A stretch of DNA of 64,000 nucleotides from Streptomyces humi (GTDB taxonomy: Bacteria; Actinomycetota; Actinomycetes; Streptomycetales; Streptomycetaceae), in NCBI RefSeq assembly GCF_001005085.2, contig NZ_LBMU02000136.1:1-64000 (forward strand). The letters are read 5' to 3'. Both the position numbers and the translations under genes were made by a program. Shown here piece by piece: positions 41,882-50,903 of the stretch (position 1 is the stretch's first letter; every line of letters starts with the position of its first letter). The notes beneath the pieces are model-generated. The model saw only the letters and a list, made by a program, of their open reading frames with translations. It ran no database searches and was not told the origin of the DNA.

Positions 41882-43359
41882 CAGGCGGCCCCGAAGCGCG
41901 GGGTGTGCACGGCGCCGAGGGCGACATGCACGATCTTCGACTCGGTGTAGAAGTCGATGGAGTGGGCGCCCCCCTCGCGGCCCACGCCGGAGGCCTTTAC
42001 CCCGCCGAAGGGGGTGCGCAGGTCCCGGACGTTGTGTGAGTTGAGCCAGATCATGCCGGACTCGACGGCGTGGGCGATCCGGTGGCCGCGCTTCAGGTCC
42101 GAGGTCCAGATGTAGGCGGCCAGGCCGAACTGGGTGGCATTGGCCAGTTCGACCGCCTCGGCCTCGGTGTCGAAGGGGGCGACCGCGACGACCGGGCCGA
42201 AGATCTCCTCCTGGAAGATCCGGGCGTCGCGCTCGACGTCGGCGAAGACGGTCGGCTGGAGGTAGTTGCCCTCGGCGAGGTGGCCGGGGCGGGTGCCGCC
42301 GGCGACCAGCCTGGCCTCCTTCTTTCCGATCTCGACGTAGTTCAGGACTCGTTCGTAGTGCTCGGGGTGGACCAGCGCGCCGACCTCGGTCGCCGGGTCG
42401 GCGGGCAGCCCCACCCGGACAGCGCTTGCCCGCTCGGCCAGCCGCCGGGTGAACTCCTCGTACAACGGGCGCTCGACGAGGACCCGTGAACCGGCCGTGC
42501 AGCGCTCGCCGTTGAGGGAGAAAACGCCGAAGACGACCGAGTCCAGGGCCGCTTCCACGTCGGCGTCCGCGAAGACGACGGCCGGTGACTTGCCGCCCAG
42601 TTCCATCGAGGTGGTCTTCAGGTGCTGGGCACTCGACCGGATGATGTGACGGCCGGTGTCAGTGGAGCCGGTGAAGGAGATCAGCGGCACGTCCGGGTGG
42701 TCGACCAGGGCCTGGCCGGCCTCCTCGCCGATGCCGTGGACGATGTTGACGACGCCCGCGGGCACGCCCGCCTCCGTGAAGATCTCCGGCCACAGGGAGG
42801 CGGACAGCGGGGTCCACTCCGCGGGCTTGAGGATCAGCGTGCAGCCGGCGGCCAGGGCCGGGGCCAGCTTCCAGCTCTCCAGCATGAACGGGGTGTTCCA
42901 CGGTGTGATCAGCCCAGCCACTCCGACCGGTGTGCGGACGACGTAGGAGAACTGCTCCTCGCCCTGCCGGAAGGCCTCCTCGCCGAGAGCGACGATCACG
43001 TCCGCGAAGTAGCGGAAGTTCTCCGCGGCGCGGCGCGCCTGGCCCTTCGCCTGTGTGACGGGCAGTCCGGTGTCGTACGTCTCGAAGGCGGCGAGGCGGT
43101 CGTGGCGTGCCTCGACGGCGTCAGCGATCCGGTACAGCACGCCCGCGCGCTCCCGGTTCGAGATCCGGGACCAGGCCGGGAAGGCGGCCCGCGCGGCGGT
43201 CACGGCTCGGTCGACGTCGGCCGCCGAACCACGCGCGGCCTGCGCGTACACCGTGTTGGACACCGGATCGGCGACATCGAACGTGCGGCCGTCGGCCGCG
43301 TCGACGAGGTCGCCGCCGATCCAGTGCCGGATGACCGTGGGAAGGTTCTCGGGGATCAC
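41881..43359 (-). CDS. hpaE: 5-carboxymethyl-2-hydroxymuconate semialdehyde dehydrogenase
   Basis: A 492-residue NAD-dependent aldehyde dehydrogenase with Asn155 (ITPWNTPFM), Glu253 (TSMELGGKSP) and catalytic Cys287 (LNGERCTAG). The N-terminal RHWIGGDLVDAADGRTFDVA and general length fit the HpaE/CHMS dehydrogenase branch, and the position next to hpaD supports it. GTG start at 43359 overlaps the stop of the DapA-like gene by 4 bp. It oxidises the ring-cleavage aldehyde to the dicarboxylic acid. Confidence 0.88.
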   Translation of the reverse strand: MIPENLPTVIRHWIGGDLVDAADGRTFDVADPVSNTVYAQAARGSAADVDRAVTAARAAFPAWSRISNRERAGVLYRIADAVEARHDRLAAFETYDTGLPVTQAKGQARRAAENFRYFADVIVALGEEAFRQGEEQFSYVVRTPVGVAGLITPWNTPFMLESWKLAPALAAGCTLILKPAEWTPLSASLWPEIFTEAGVPAGVVNIVHGIGEEAGQALVDHPDVPLISFTGSTDTGRHIIRSSAQHLKTTSMELGGKSPAVVFADADVEAALDSVVFGVFSLNGERCTAGSRVLVERPLYEEFTRRLAERASAVRVGLPADPATEVGALVHPEHYERVLNYVEIGKKEARLVAGGTRPGHLAEGNYLQPTVFADVERDARIFQEEIFGPVVAVAPFDTEAEAVELANATQFGLAAYIWTSDLKRGHRIAHAVESGMIWLNSHNVRDLRTPFGGVKASGVGREGGAHSIDFYTESKIVHVALGAVHTPRFGAA

Positions 43360-44288
43360 CGGCCGGCTCCGATCCCTGCGGTGAGGTCGCCGCCCTCGGC
43401 GAGCAGCGCGCGGATCTTCGCCAGGCCCGCGTCCGTGGGTGTCGTCAGCGGTGGCCGGACGTGCGGGGAGGAGATACGGCCCTGCTGTGCGAGCACCCAC
43501 TTGGCGGGCGCCGGGTTGGTCTCGACGAAGAGCAGATCCACCAGCGGGTGGAGCCGGTAGTGCAGGTCACGGGCCGCGTCGAAGTCGCCCGCCTCCCACA
43601 GCTCGTACATCCGCGCCACCGCGCCCGGTGTCAGGTTGGCCACGGCGGAGACGAAGCCGGCGCCGCCCAGGGCGAGCAGGGGCAGACACAGCAGCTCGAT
43701 GCCGGACCACACGAGGAGGGAACGCCCGCAGGCGTGCAGGACGCGGGAGAAGTGCTCGAAGTCCTTCGTGGTCTCCTTCACTCCGACGAAGTTGTCGAAG
43801 TCGGTGAACAGCCGCTTGACCGTCTCCGGGGCGATGTCGACGGCCGTACGCGAGGGCACGTTGTAGGCGACGATCGGCAGGTCCGGGAATTCGCCGGCCA
43901 CTGTCGCGTACCACTGGTAGAGGGCGTCCTGGGTGGGCCGTGCGTAGTACGGCGTGATCACCAGGACCGCGTCGGCACCCAGTTCATGCGCTGCGGCGGT
44001 CAGTTCGATGGTCTCGCCCAGCTTGTGGGAGCCGGTGCCGGGCAGGAACGGCACCCGGTCGCCGATCACCTCCACCGCGGTGCGCATACCGGCGATCCGC
44101 TCGGCGACGCTCTGCGCGCTCGGCTCACCGGTGGACCCGCCCAGGGAGATACCGTGCGAGCCGTTGTCCAGCTGGAAGCGGATCAGTCCGGCGAGACCGT
44201 CGTGGTCGACCGCTCCCTCATCGGTGAACGGCGTCACGACGGGAGCTATGGACCCCCGGATGACCGATGGATCGCTGCGGAACTTCAC
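43356..44288 (-). CDS. DapA/N-acetylneuraminate lyase-family aldolase
   Basis: A 310-residue class I lyase barrel. The Schiff-base lysine is Lys171 (FVGVKETTKDF), with the Tyr of IVAYNVPSRTAVDI (Tyr142) and the substrate-carboxylate loop LGGSTGEPSAQS near residue 50. GTG start at 44288 overlaps the preceding stop (GTGA). It is unlikely to be a biosynthetic dihydrodipicolinate synthase, because it is locked into a catabolic operon. An obvious possibility is a retro-aldol step releasing pyruvate, replacing the usual class II HpaI aldolase; this is inference. Confidence 0.85.
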   Translation of the reverse strand: MKFRSDPSVIRGSIAPVVTPFTDEGAVDHDGLAGLIRFQLDNGSHGISLGGSTGEPSAQSVAERIAGMRTAVEVIGDRVPFLPGTGSHKLGETIELTAAAHELGADAVLVITPYYARPTQDALYQWYATVAGEFPDLPIVAYNVPSRTAVDIAPETVKRLFTDFDNFVGVKETTKDFEHFSRVLHACGRSLLVWSGIELLCLPLLALGGAGFVSAVANLTPGAVARMYELWEAGDFDAARDLHYRLHPLVDLLFVETNPAPAKWVLAQQGRISSPHVRPPLTTPTDAGLAKIRALLAEGGDLTAGIGAGR

Positions 44289-45709
44289 TGTGTCTCTCCC
44301 TCGCACCAGTTCTCATAGGCGTCCCGCCAGACGGGACCCAGCGGATACAGACCATCGACGCTCTCGCCCGCGGCGACCTGCTCGGCGATGAACCGCTCCT
44401 GCCGCTCCTGCTCCCGGCAGTCGGCGACCAACTCGGCGGCCAGCTCCGGGGGTACGACGACCACGCCGTCCGCGTCACCCACGACCAGGTCACCGGGCTG
44501 GACGAGGGCGCCGCCGCAGGCGATCGGCACGCCCGTGTCCCAGGGGACGTGGCGGCGGCCGAGCACGGACGGATGGGCGCCGGCCGCGTAGACCGGCAGG
44601 TCCAGGTCGGCGACGGTGGCGCTGTCGCGGACCGCGCCGTCGGTGACGACCCCGGCCGCGCCCCGCTTCGCCGCCCGCAGGGCGAGGATGTCGCCGAGCG
44701 TGCCGGCGCTCGCGTCCCGGCGGGCGTCCATCACCAGGACGTGCCCGGGACGCAGCTCCTCGATCGCCCGTTTCTGGGCGTTCATGCCGGCGCCGTACCG
44801 CTTGAACAGGTCCTCGCGCAGCGGCAGATACCGCAGTGTGTGGGCGACGCCGACCATGTTCGCCGAAGCCGGCCGCAGCCTTCGTACCCCGTCGACGGAC
44901 ATGTGCGGCAGGCCGCGGGCACGGAGCTGGGCGCTCAGCGTCGCGACCGCCACGGAGGCCAGCCCTGCTCGCAAGGCCGGGTCCAGCAGCGGCAGGGCGG
45001 TGCCGTACGCGGCTTCCCGTTCGACCGGATCCGCCCTGGGCATCGCACCGAACGGCTCCAGCGAGGAACCGGCGACGACCGGACTGCGCAGCCGCCCGGT
45101 CGACAACTCTCCCCCGGTGACCTCGACTTCGACCACAGCGCCGGGCGAGACCACCGAGGCGCCGGCCGGAGTACCGGTCAGGATCACGTCCCCGGGTTCC
45201 AGAGTGATCAGTCGGGACAGGTCGGCGACCAGCTGCCCGAACGGGAAAAGCAGCGTGTCGGTCGTGTCGTCCTGGACCAGCTCACCGTTGACCCAGGTCC
45301 GCAACCGCAGTGCGGCCGGGTCGAGTCGGGCGGCGTCCAGCAGACGCGGTCCGATCGGGGTGAAGCCGTCCGCTCCCTTGGAACGGAGATTGGAGCCGCG
45401 GTCCGCGTACCGCAGGTCGTACACGCCCGCGTCGTTGGCGGCGGTCACCCAGCGGACGTACGACCAGCCGTCGTCCGGCGTCACGTGCTGGGCGCGCGCG
45501 CCGATGACGAGGGCGATCTCGCCCTCGAAGCCCAGGAGTTCGCAGCCGTCCGGCCGGACGATCGCTTCGCCCGTGCCGGACAACGACGAGGGGGGCTTGA
45601 GGAAGTACGAGGGCTGGGCCGGGACCCGTCCGCGCTCCCTGGCGCGACTGGGGTAGTTCAGATGGACAGCGACGATCTTGGACGGGGTGTTCCCCAACGG
45701 GTGTGGCAC
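44285..45709 (-). CDS. FAH-domain / RraA-type aldolase fusion
   Basis: A 474-residue two-domain enzyme. The N-terminal half is a fumarylacetoacetate-hydrolase-like domain (EGEIALVIGARAQHV, NDAGVYDLRYADRG, VILTGTPAGASVV), the family of HpaG isomerase/decarboxylases. The C-terminal half is an RraA/HMG-aldolase-like domain with the metal/substrate motif GDILALRAAKRGAAGVVTDG followed by AVRD. GTG start with AAGGAG 4 bp upstream. In the homoprotocatechuate pathway an FAH-type decarboxylase is expected here; the fused RraA domain could provide a divalent-metal aldolase or decarboxylase. The fusion is intact, with no sign of frameshift. Confidence 0.85.
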   Translation of the reverse strand: MPHPLGNTPSKIVAVHLNYPSRARERGRVPAQPSYFLKPPSSLSGTGEAIVRPDGCELLGFEGEIALVIGARAQHVTPDDGWSYVRWVTAANDAGVYDLRYADRGSNLRSKGADGFTPIGPRLLDAARLDPAALRLRTWVNGELVQDDTTDTLLFPFGQLVADLSRLITLEPGDVILTGTPAGASVVSPGAVVEVEVTGGELSTGRLRSPVVAGSSLEPFGAMPRADPVEREAAYGTALPLLDPALRAGLASVAVATLSAQLRARGLPHMSVDGVRRLRPASANMVGVAHTLRYLPLREDLFKRYGAGMNAQKRAIEELRPGHVLVMDARRDASAGTLGDILALRAAKRGAAGVVTDGAVRDSATVADLDLPVYAAGAHPSVLGRRHVPWDTGVPIACGGALVQPGDLVVGDADGVVVVPPELAAELVADCREQERQERFIAEQVAAGESVDGLYPLGPVWRDAYENWCEGETQ

Positions 45710-45718
45710 GGGGCTCCT

Positions 45719-46726
45719 TCAGGTGCCGGGCGTCTGGGCGTGGCCGCGGACGCGCTCGCGCAGGGCGAGCAGGCCGTGCACGGAGTCGAGGGAAGGGGAC
45801 GGGACACCGGTGCGGCGCGCGAGTTCGCGCACGGCGCCGACGACGGCGTCGAGTTCCAGGGGCCGGCCGCGGTCCGCGTCCTGCAACATGGAGGTACGGA
45901 ACGCGCCGAGGCCGCGGGTGACGGCGAGCCGTTCCTCGGCCGTCATGGCGCTGTCCAGGCCCAGTGCGGCGCCGACAGCCGCGGTCTCCTCGAACATGGC
46001 GACACACAGCCGCCGGGTGTCGGGATCGTCGAGGATGTCCAGGACGGTGGCGCCGGTGAGCGCGCTGACCGGGTTGAGATTGACGTTGCCCAGGAGCTTC
46101 TCCCAGATGTCCCGGCGGATGTCCGCGGCGGGCTCCGGGCGGACGGAGCCCGCCGCGGACAGCGCGGCGACGCACCGTGTGACCCGGTCGGAGACTCCGC
46201 CTGCCGGGTCGCCGATGATCAGCCTGGTGCCGCTGACCTGGGCCACCCGGCCGGGACTTTCGACGACACTGCTGAAGTGCGCGACCCCCGCCATCACACG
46301 CTCGGCGGGCAGCAGGTCCAGCAGTTCCCCGTCGGGGTCGACCGGGCGCAGGACGGAGTCCTCCGCGGAGTGCTCGACCGTGGAGAGCAGCCACCAGGGC
46401 ACTCCGTTGGCCACGACCAGCACGTCCGTACCGTGTTCGATCCACGTCCGGACGGAGCGTGCCGCCGAGAGCAGATGCTGGCTCTTGACGCAGAGGACCG
46501 CCAGATCCGGGACGGGAAGCCGCCAGGCGTCGTACGCCGTGGGGAACCAGTGGCGGTGCGCGGCTCCCGTCTGCCGGTCACGCAGCGCGAGCCCGTGCGC
46601 GGCGATCGCGTCGAAGTGCGGGCCCGGCCTGCCGAGCAGCGAGACCTCGGCGTCCGACATGGCGAACGCCCCGGCGAGGACGGCTCCGACGGCGCCCGGG
46701 CCGACGATGGTGATCCGATGTCCCAT
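45719..46726 (-). CDS. Ketopantoate reductase-family (ApbA/PanE-like) dehydrogenase
   Basis: A 335-residue NAD(P)-dependent 2-hydroxyacid-forming reductase. It opens with HRITIVGPGAVGAVLAGAFA, then LAVLCVKSQHLLSAA near residue 79 and a C-terminal helical domain with the conserved WEKLLGNVNLNPVSALTG near 209. It is the first gene of the seven-gene operon, 9 bp before the fusion gene. Start ATG at 46726 is chosen for the Rossmann start; an ATG at 46738 is possible and neither has a strong ribosome-binding site. In a catabolic operon it more likely reduces or oxidises a pathway 2-oxo/2-hydroxyacid than serves pantothenate synthesis. Confidence 0.82.
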   Translation of the reverse strand: MGHRITIVGPGAVGAVLAGAFAMSDAEVSLLGRPGPHFDAIAAHGLALRDRQTGAAHRHWFPTAYDAWRLPVPDLAVLCVKSQHLLSAARSVRTWIEHGTDVLVVANGVPWWLLSTVEHSAEDSVLRPVDPDGELLDLLPAERVMAGVAHFSSVVESPGRVAQVSGTRLIIGDPAGGVSDRVTRCVAALSAAGSVRPEPAADIRRDIWEKLLGNVNLNPVSALTGATVLDILDDPDTRRLCVAMFEETAAVGAALGLDSAMTAEERLAVTRGLGAFRTSMLQDADRGRPLELDAVVGAVRELARRTGVPSPSLDSVHGLLALRERVRGHAQTPGT

Positions 46727-46756
46727 GGCAGCGAGCATGCGCCGCGGCACGGGCCA

Positions 46757-46768
46757 CGACAATGTCGA
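46757..46768. promoter_or_regulatory. TCGACATTGTCG motif between the operon and its PucR-family gene
   Basis: On the minus strand TCGACATTGTCG (46768-46757) lies 31 bp before the first gene of the leftward operon and 74 bp before the divergent regulator. The same core, CGACATTG, recurs at 48479, 53877 (minus) and 53913. Almost palindromic. Predicted binding site for the adjacent regulator. Confidence 0.55.
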
Positions 46769-46841
46769 CACCTACACTCGCGGCCATCGCCTGATGTAGA
46801 TTCCGCCATCACCTCATTTCCGTCGGGCGGGAGGAACCCGT

Positions 46842-48437
46842 ATGACCGCCATGCTCCTGGAGCAGCTCGTCGTCGCTCTTCAGGACGACGTGGTCAGCGT
46901 GCTGTCGGAGGGCGCCGAGGCCGAACCGCGGGTCGTCGGCGTGGAGTTGCTGGACTCTCCCGAGGTAGTGCGGGCGACCGCGTCCGGCCACCTGCTGCTC
47001 GGAGTGGGTGTGGACATCGCGGACCACGACGTCATGGACGCCGCCCTCCGCGCGGCGGCCGACACGTCGTGCGCGCTCGCCGTCAAGTGTGCCGTTCCCG
47101 CACGAGAGGATCTGCTGGCCCGGATCCGCGCCACCGGGGTTCCCGTGCTCGCGGTCAATCCGCAGATGCCGTGGACGCGCGTCCAGCGCCTGGCGACGAC
47201 GGTGCTGGCCGCGCGGGCGGCGGATTCCGAACCCGGCGGTCCACCCACGGGAGGTGATCTGTTCTCCCTGGCCAACGCGGTCGCCGGCATCGTCGGTGGG
47301 GCAGTGGCGATCATGGACACGCAGCAGATCATCGTCGCTTACTCGAACCTGCCGGACCAGCCCATCGACGAGATCCGGCGACAGGGGATCCTGGGCCGCC
47401 GCGTGCCCGAGGACGCCATCGCCGACCACCTGGACCGGAAGGTGTGGACGAGTGACACGGTCGTGCACCACCAGCGGACCGGAAGCCTGCCGCGTATGGC
47501 CGTGGTCATACGGGCGGGGGAGGACGTGCTCGGCTCCCTGTGGGCCGCGTTCCCCGATGACACCCCGGTCCCGGACTGCGGTCCCACTTTGCAGGAGGCG
47601 GCCCGGGTGGCCGCGTTGCACATGCTGGCGCTGCGCCGCCAGGTCGACGCGGAACAGGAGAGACGCGACCGGGCCCTGCGCTCCGCGCTGGAGGGCCGGT
47701 CGGGGCAGAGCGACCTGCCCGGCGGTGTCTGCCTCCCGGGTGTCCTGGTCGGGCTGAGCGAGGCCGTGGACGAAGGCGACGAAGCGGGCGACGCCGGTGT
47801 GGCTGCCCGGCTGCACGCCGCTCTGCTGCGACTGGTCGATCTCGCCGTCCTCGACGGCCGCTCCCTCGGCTACGAACCGGCGGCCGCTCTGCTCGGAGAG
47901 CACGTCTACGTACTGCTGCCCGCCGCCGGTTCGGGGCGAGTCTCCACCGGCGTCCTGCTGGACCACCTTCTCGACCGGGCCCGGCACAGCCTGCATCGGT
48001 CGTTCGTCGCGGTCTGCTCGCCGACCGTCGGGGCACTCTCACCCCTCCTCCGGGCCCGCCGCGACATCGACGCCGCGCTGGACCACCTCCGGGGGCAGTG
48101 CGCGGATCCGGGCGCGTACCGCACCGAGGACCTGCGGCCGGAGCTGGTGCTGCGGCGGCTCGTCCGGGCCGTGCGTGACGACGGTGAACTGCGTACCGGC
48201 TTCGTGGACCGCCTGCGGGCGCACGACGCCGAACACGCCACCGAGTACGCGGCCACCCTGCACGCGTATCTGCGGCACTTCGGAGACGTCGTCGCGGCCA
48301 GCGGGGCGCTGCACATCCATCAGAACACACTGCGGCTGCGGCTGCGCCGGGCCGAGGAGCTCTTCGGGGTGTCGCTCGCCGACCCGACCAGACGCCTTCT
48401 GCTGACCTTGGAACTCACCGCACTCACGGGGCCGTAG
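46842..48437 (+). CDS. PucR/CdaR-family transcriptional regulator
   Basis: A 531-residue paralogue of the regulator at 33748: sensory N-terminus (GVELLDSPEVVRATASGHLL), FSLANAVAGIVGGAVAIMD near 145, and a C-terminal helix-turn-helix (ATLHAYLRHFGDVVAASGAL followed by HIHQNTLRLRLRRAEELFG near 490). GGGAGGAA precedes the ATG. It is divergent from the seven-gene catabolic operon, and the CGACATTG motif occurs in that shared region, before the class II aldolase gene and before the second MBL unit, so it may govern all three. Confidence 0.87.
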   Translation: MTAMLLEQLVVALQDDVVSVLSEGAEAEPRVVGVELLDSPEVVRATASGHLLLGVGVDIADHDVMDAALRAAADTSCALAVKCAVPAREDLLARIRATGVPVLAVNPQMPWTRVQRLATTVLAARAADSEPGGPPTGGDLFSLANAVAGIVGGAVAIMDTQQIIVAYSNLPDQPIDEIRRQGILGRRVPEDAIADHLDRKVWTSDTVVHHQRTGSLPRMAVVIRAGEDVLGSLWAAFPDDTPVPDCGPTLQEAARVAALHMLALRRQVDAEQERRDRALRSALEGRSGQSDLPGGVCLPGVLVGLSEAVDEGDEAGDAGVAARLHAALLRLVDLAVLDGRSLGYEPAAALLGEHVYVLLPAAGSGRVSTGVLLDHLLDRARHSLHRSFVAVCSPTVGALSPLLRARRDIDAALDHLRGQCADPGAYRTEDLRPELVLRRLVRAVRDDGELRTGFVDRLRAHDAEHATEYAATLHAYLRHFGDVVAASGALHIHQNTLRLRLRRAEELFGVSLADPTRRLLLTLELTALTGP

Positions 48438-48477
48438 TGTCGGATCGCACAGCGCGCGAGCGCTTTTCGTGGCGTCC

Positions 48478-48517
48478 TCGACATTGGCCGCCGAGGGGGC
48501 ACGCACTCATGCTCCTG
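48478..48517 (+). promoter_or_regulatory. Promoter module copy 1 (TCGACATTGGCC-N19-ATGCTCCTG)
   Basis: TCGACATTGGCC at 48478-48489, a 19-bp spacer, and ATGCTCCTGGACACCGAG from 48509. The arrangement is reproduced, with the same spacing, at 53877-53838 on the minus strand. TTGGCC plus CATGCT would make an 18-bp-spaced promoter. The following leader ends AAGGAGCGCGGCA-GTG, again matched in the second copy. Confidence 0.65.
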
Positions 48518-48584
48518 GACACCGAGGCAAACCTCCCCCGGAGGAGACGCCTGCGGCGACACCCATGGCCCAAGGAGCGCGGCA

Positions 48585-49364
48585 GTGACGGTTCTGGACA
48601 TCCCCACGAGCACGAAGAAGCCTGCCGGCATGAGTGAGGCCGAGTGGCAGGCGCGGCTCGAACTGGCTGCCTGCTACCGGATCTTCGACCACCTCGGCTG
48701 GGTCGAGATGATCTTCAACCACATCACCGTGCGCGTGCCCGGCGAGGACGGGCACCTGCTGATCAACCCGTTCGGCCTGATGTATGACGAGGTCACCGCC
48801 TCGAACCTGGTGAAGATCGATCTCGACGGGAACGTCCTGTCCGACTCCGACTGGCCCGTCAACGAGGCGGGACTGCTGATCCACTCGGTGATCCACGCCA
48901 GCCGGCCCGATGCCCACTGCATCATGCACACCCACACCACCGCGGGCACGGGTGTGGCCTGCCTGCGCGGCGGACTGGACCCGGACAACTTCTACGCCGC
49001 ACAGCTGCACGGCATGGTCGCCTACCACGACTTCGAGGGCGTCACCGTCGACCCCGAGGAGAAGCCACGACTGGTGGCCGACCTCGGCGAGCGCAACCTG
49101 ATGGTCCTGCGCAACCACGGCCTCCTCGCACTGGGCCCGACCCTGCCGGCCGCCTTCTCCGCCCTGTGGACGTTGCAGCGGGCCTGCGAGATCCAACTGG
49201 CCGCCCAGTCGTCCGGGCAGCCGCTGATGCCGGTGACCTCGGAAGCGGCGGTGCGCTCGACCAGGGAGTCCTTCCAGATGGGGGACCGTACGCAGGCGGG
49301 GCGGACGTTGTTCACCGCGTTGCGTCGGCGCGTCGACAGGATCGCCCCGGACTACGCCGTCTGA
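48585..49364 (+). CDS. Class II aldolase/adducin-domain protein
   Basis: A 259-residue zinc-dependent aldolase-like protein of the L-fuculose-phosphate aldolase superfamily. Metal ligands: His pair in CIMHTHTTAGTGVACL near 110 and His in NLMVLRNHGLLALGP near 175; the region GWVEMIFNHITVRVPG near 38 is typical. The GTG at 48585 has AAGGAG 7 bp upstream. Many short members act on non-phosphorylated substrates or as decarboxylases. It leads the unit aldolase - transporter - MBL1 and begins with the same residues, MTVLDI, as the peptide at 53778. Confidence 0.85.
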   Translation: MTVLDIPTSTKKPAGMSEAEWQARLELAACYRIFDHLGWVEMIFNHITVRVPGEDGHLLINPFGLMYDEVTASNLVKIDLDGNVLSDSDWPVNEAGLLIHSVIHASRPDAHCIMHTHTTAGTGVACLRGGLDPDNFYAAQLHGMVAYHDFEGVTVDPEEKPRLVADLGERNLMVLRNHGLLALGPTLPAAFSALWTLQRACEIQLAAQSSGQPLMPVTSEAAVRSTRESFQMGDRTQAGRTLFTALRRRVDRIAPDYAV

Positions 49365-49451
49365 CACACACCCGAACCCTTTTTGTCCACACCCCCACCG
49401 CTCACCTCCCCGTTCCGGGTCGATGACGACCCGCAGACGATCGGACCAGCC

Positions 49452-50792
49452 ATGTCCCAGCCCTCAACGGCATCAGGCCGCCAGCACCGTACGGTCGCGC
49501 TTGCCGCCATGGCGGGCACCACCATCGAGTGGTACGACTTCTTCATCTATGCCCTGTGCACCGGCCTGGTCTTCGGCAAGGTGTTCTTCGAAGGATTCGG
49601 CGAGGACTCGCTGATCATCTCCTTCGCCACCATCGGCATCAGTTTCTTCTTCCGCCCGGTCGGTGCCGCTGTGGCCGGCCACCTCGGCGACCGGCTGGGC
49701 CGCCGCGCGATGCTGATCGCCACCCTGGTGCTGATGGGCGTGTCCACCACCGTCATCGGCCTGGTGCCCACCCGGGACTCCGTCGGCATGGCCGCCCCGG
49801 TCATCCTCGTCTTCCTGCGGATCCTTCAGGGCATGTCCGCCGGCGGGGAGTGGGGCGGCGCCGCCCTGATCTCCGTGGAACACGCCCCCACCGGAAAGCG
49901 CGGCAGGTTCGGTGCCTTCCCTCAGCTCGGCGCCCCGCTGGGCCTGCTGCTCGCCAACGGCGTCCTCGCCCTCGTCACCGCCCTCACCACCGACGAGCAG
50001 TTCCTCTCCTGGGGCTGGCGCATCCCCTTCCTGCTCAGCGTCGTCCTCGTCGCCGCCGGCTTCGTCATCCGCCGCCGCGTCGAGGAGAGCCCCGTCTACC
50101 GGGAGCTGAAGGACACCGGTGAGCGCGCCCGCACCCCGCTCGCGGCACTCTTCCGCGACCACTGGCCCCTGGTCATCGCCGGCGCCCTGCTGTTCGCCGC
50201 CAACAACGCCGTCGGCTACATGACCACCGGCGGATACGTCCAGGCCTATTCGGTCAACCACCTCGAGATCAACCCCACCACCATCCTGATCTGCGTCATG
50301 ACCGCGGCGGTGGGCTGGCTGGCCAGTACTCTCGCAGGCGGCATCTGGTCCGACCGGGTCGGGCGCATCCGCGTCTACCGCATCGGTTTCCTCATCCAAC
50401 TCGTGTGGATGTTCCCGTTCTTCGCCCTGCTCAACACCGCGAACACCGGTCTGATCGTGCTGGCCCTGGTCGTCTACAGCATCGGCCTGGGACTGACCTA
50501 CGGCCCGCAGTCCGCCCTGTTCGCCGAGATGTATCCCACCGCCGTCCGCTACAGCGGCGCCGCGCTCTCGTACGCCCTGGGGGCCGTCCTCGGTGGCGCC
50601 TTCGCCCCCATGATCGCCGAGGCCCTTCAGACCAGCACCGGCACCGTGTACTCCGTCGGTGTCTACCTCGCAGCCGTCACTCTCGTCGGGCTCAGTGTGA
50701 CCTTCTTCCTCAAGGAACGGCGGGACACCCCCCTCTCCGACACCGGCGCCCACACCGAGCAGCGCAGCGAGGAGACCAGCGTCACCGCCTGA
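49452..50792 (+). CDS. MFS transporter, metabolite:H+ symporter (MHS) family
   Basis: A 446-residue twelve-helix secondary transporter. MHS features: TIEWYDFFIYALCTGLVFG near residue 24, GHLGDRLGRRAMLIATLVLM near 76 (the loop 2-3 motif), RILQGMSAGGEWGGAALISVE near 120 and GGIWSDRVGRIRVY near 298. Relatives import shikimate, alpha-ketoglutarate, proline/betaine or citrate. ATG at 49452 fits the family start although the ribosome-binding site is weak. The gene lies 87 bp after the aldolase gene, so it probably imports that enzyme's substrate or a related organic acid. Confidence 0.85.
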   Translation: MSQPSTASGRQHRTVALAAMAGTTIEWYDFFIYALCTGLVFGKVFFEGFGEDSLIISFATIGISFFFRPVGAAVAGHLGDRLGRRAMLIATLVLMGVSTTVIGLVPTRDSVGMAAPVILVFLRILQGMSAGGEWGGAALISVEHAPTGKRGRFGAFPQLGAPLGLLLANGVLALVTALTTDEQFLSWGWRIPFLLSVVLVAAGFVIRRRVEESPVYRELKDTGERARTPLAALFRDHWPLVIAGALLFAANNAVGYMTTGGYVQAYSVNHLEINPTTILICVMTAAVGWLASTLAGGIWSDRVGRIRVYRIGFLIQLVWMFPFFALLNTANTGLIVLALVVYSIGLGLTYGPQSALFAEMYPTAVRYSGAALSYALGAVLGGAFAPMIAEALQTSTGTVYSVGVYLAAVTLVGLSVTFFLKERRDTPLSDTGAHTEQRSEETSVTA

Positions 50793-50852
50793 TGAACCGC
50801 TGACGGCCGGAGGCCGACCCCCAGGGTCGCCCGCCGGCCGTCAGCACACATA

Positions 50853-50867
50853 TTGATGATGTATCAA
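50853..50867. promoter_or_regulatory. Inverted repeat TTGAT-N5-ATCAA before MBL1
   Basis: Perfect 5-bp arms (50853-50857 and 50863-50867) in a short AT-rich island between the transporter and the MBL1 ribosome-binding site. Related TTGA/TCAA dyads flank the decayed monooxygenase gene (56693-56732) and poxB. It may be an operator or an internal promoter element. Confidence 0.45.
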
Positions 50868-50903
50868 CTACCCATGACGTCCCCGGTAAGGAGCCACAAC
50901 CAC

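Noticed and set aside
49383..49451. Upstream TTG start for the MHS transporter
   Set aside because: The extra 23 residues are Pro-rich and unlike the family; no ribosome-binding site.
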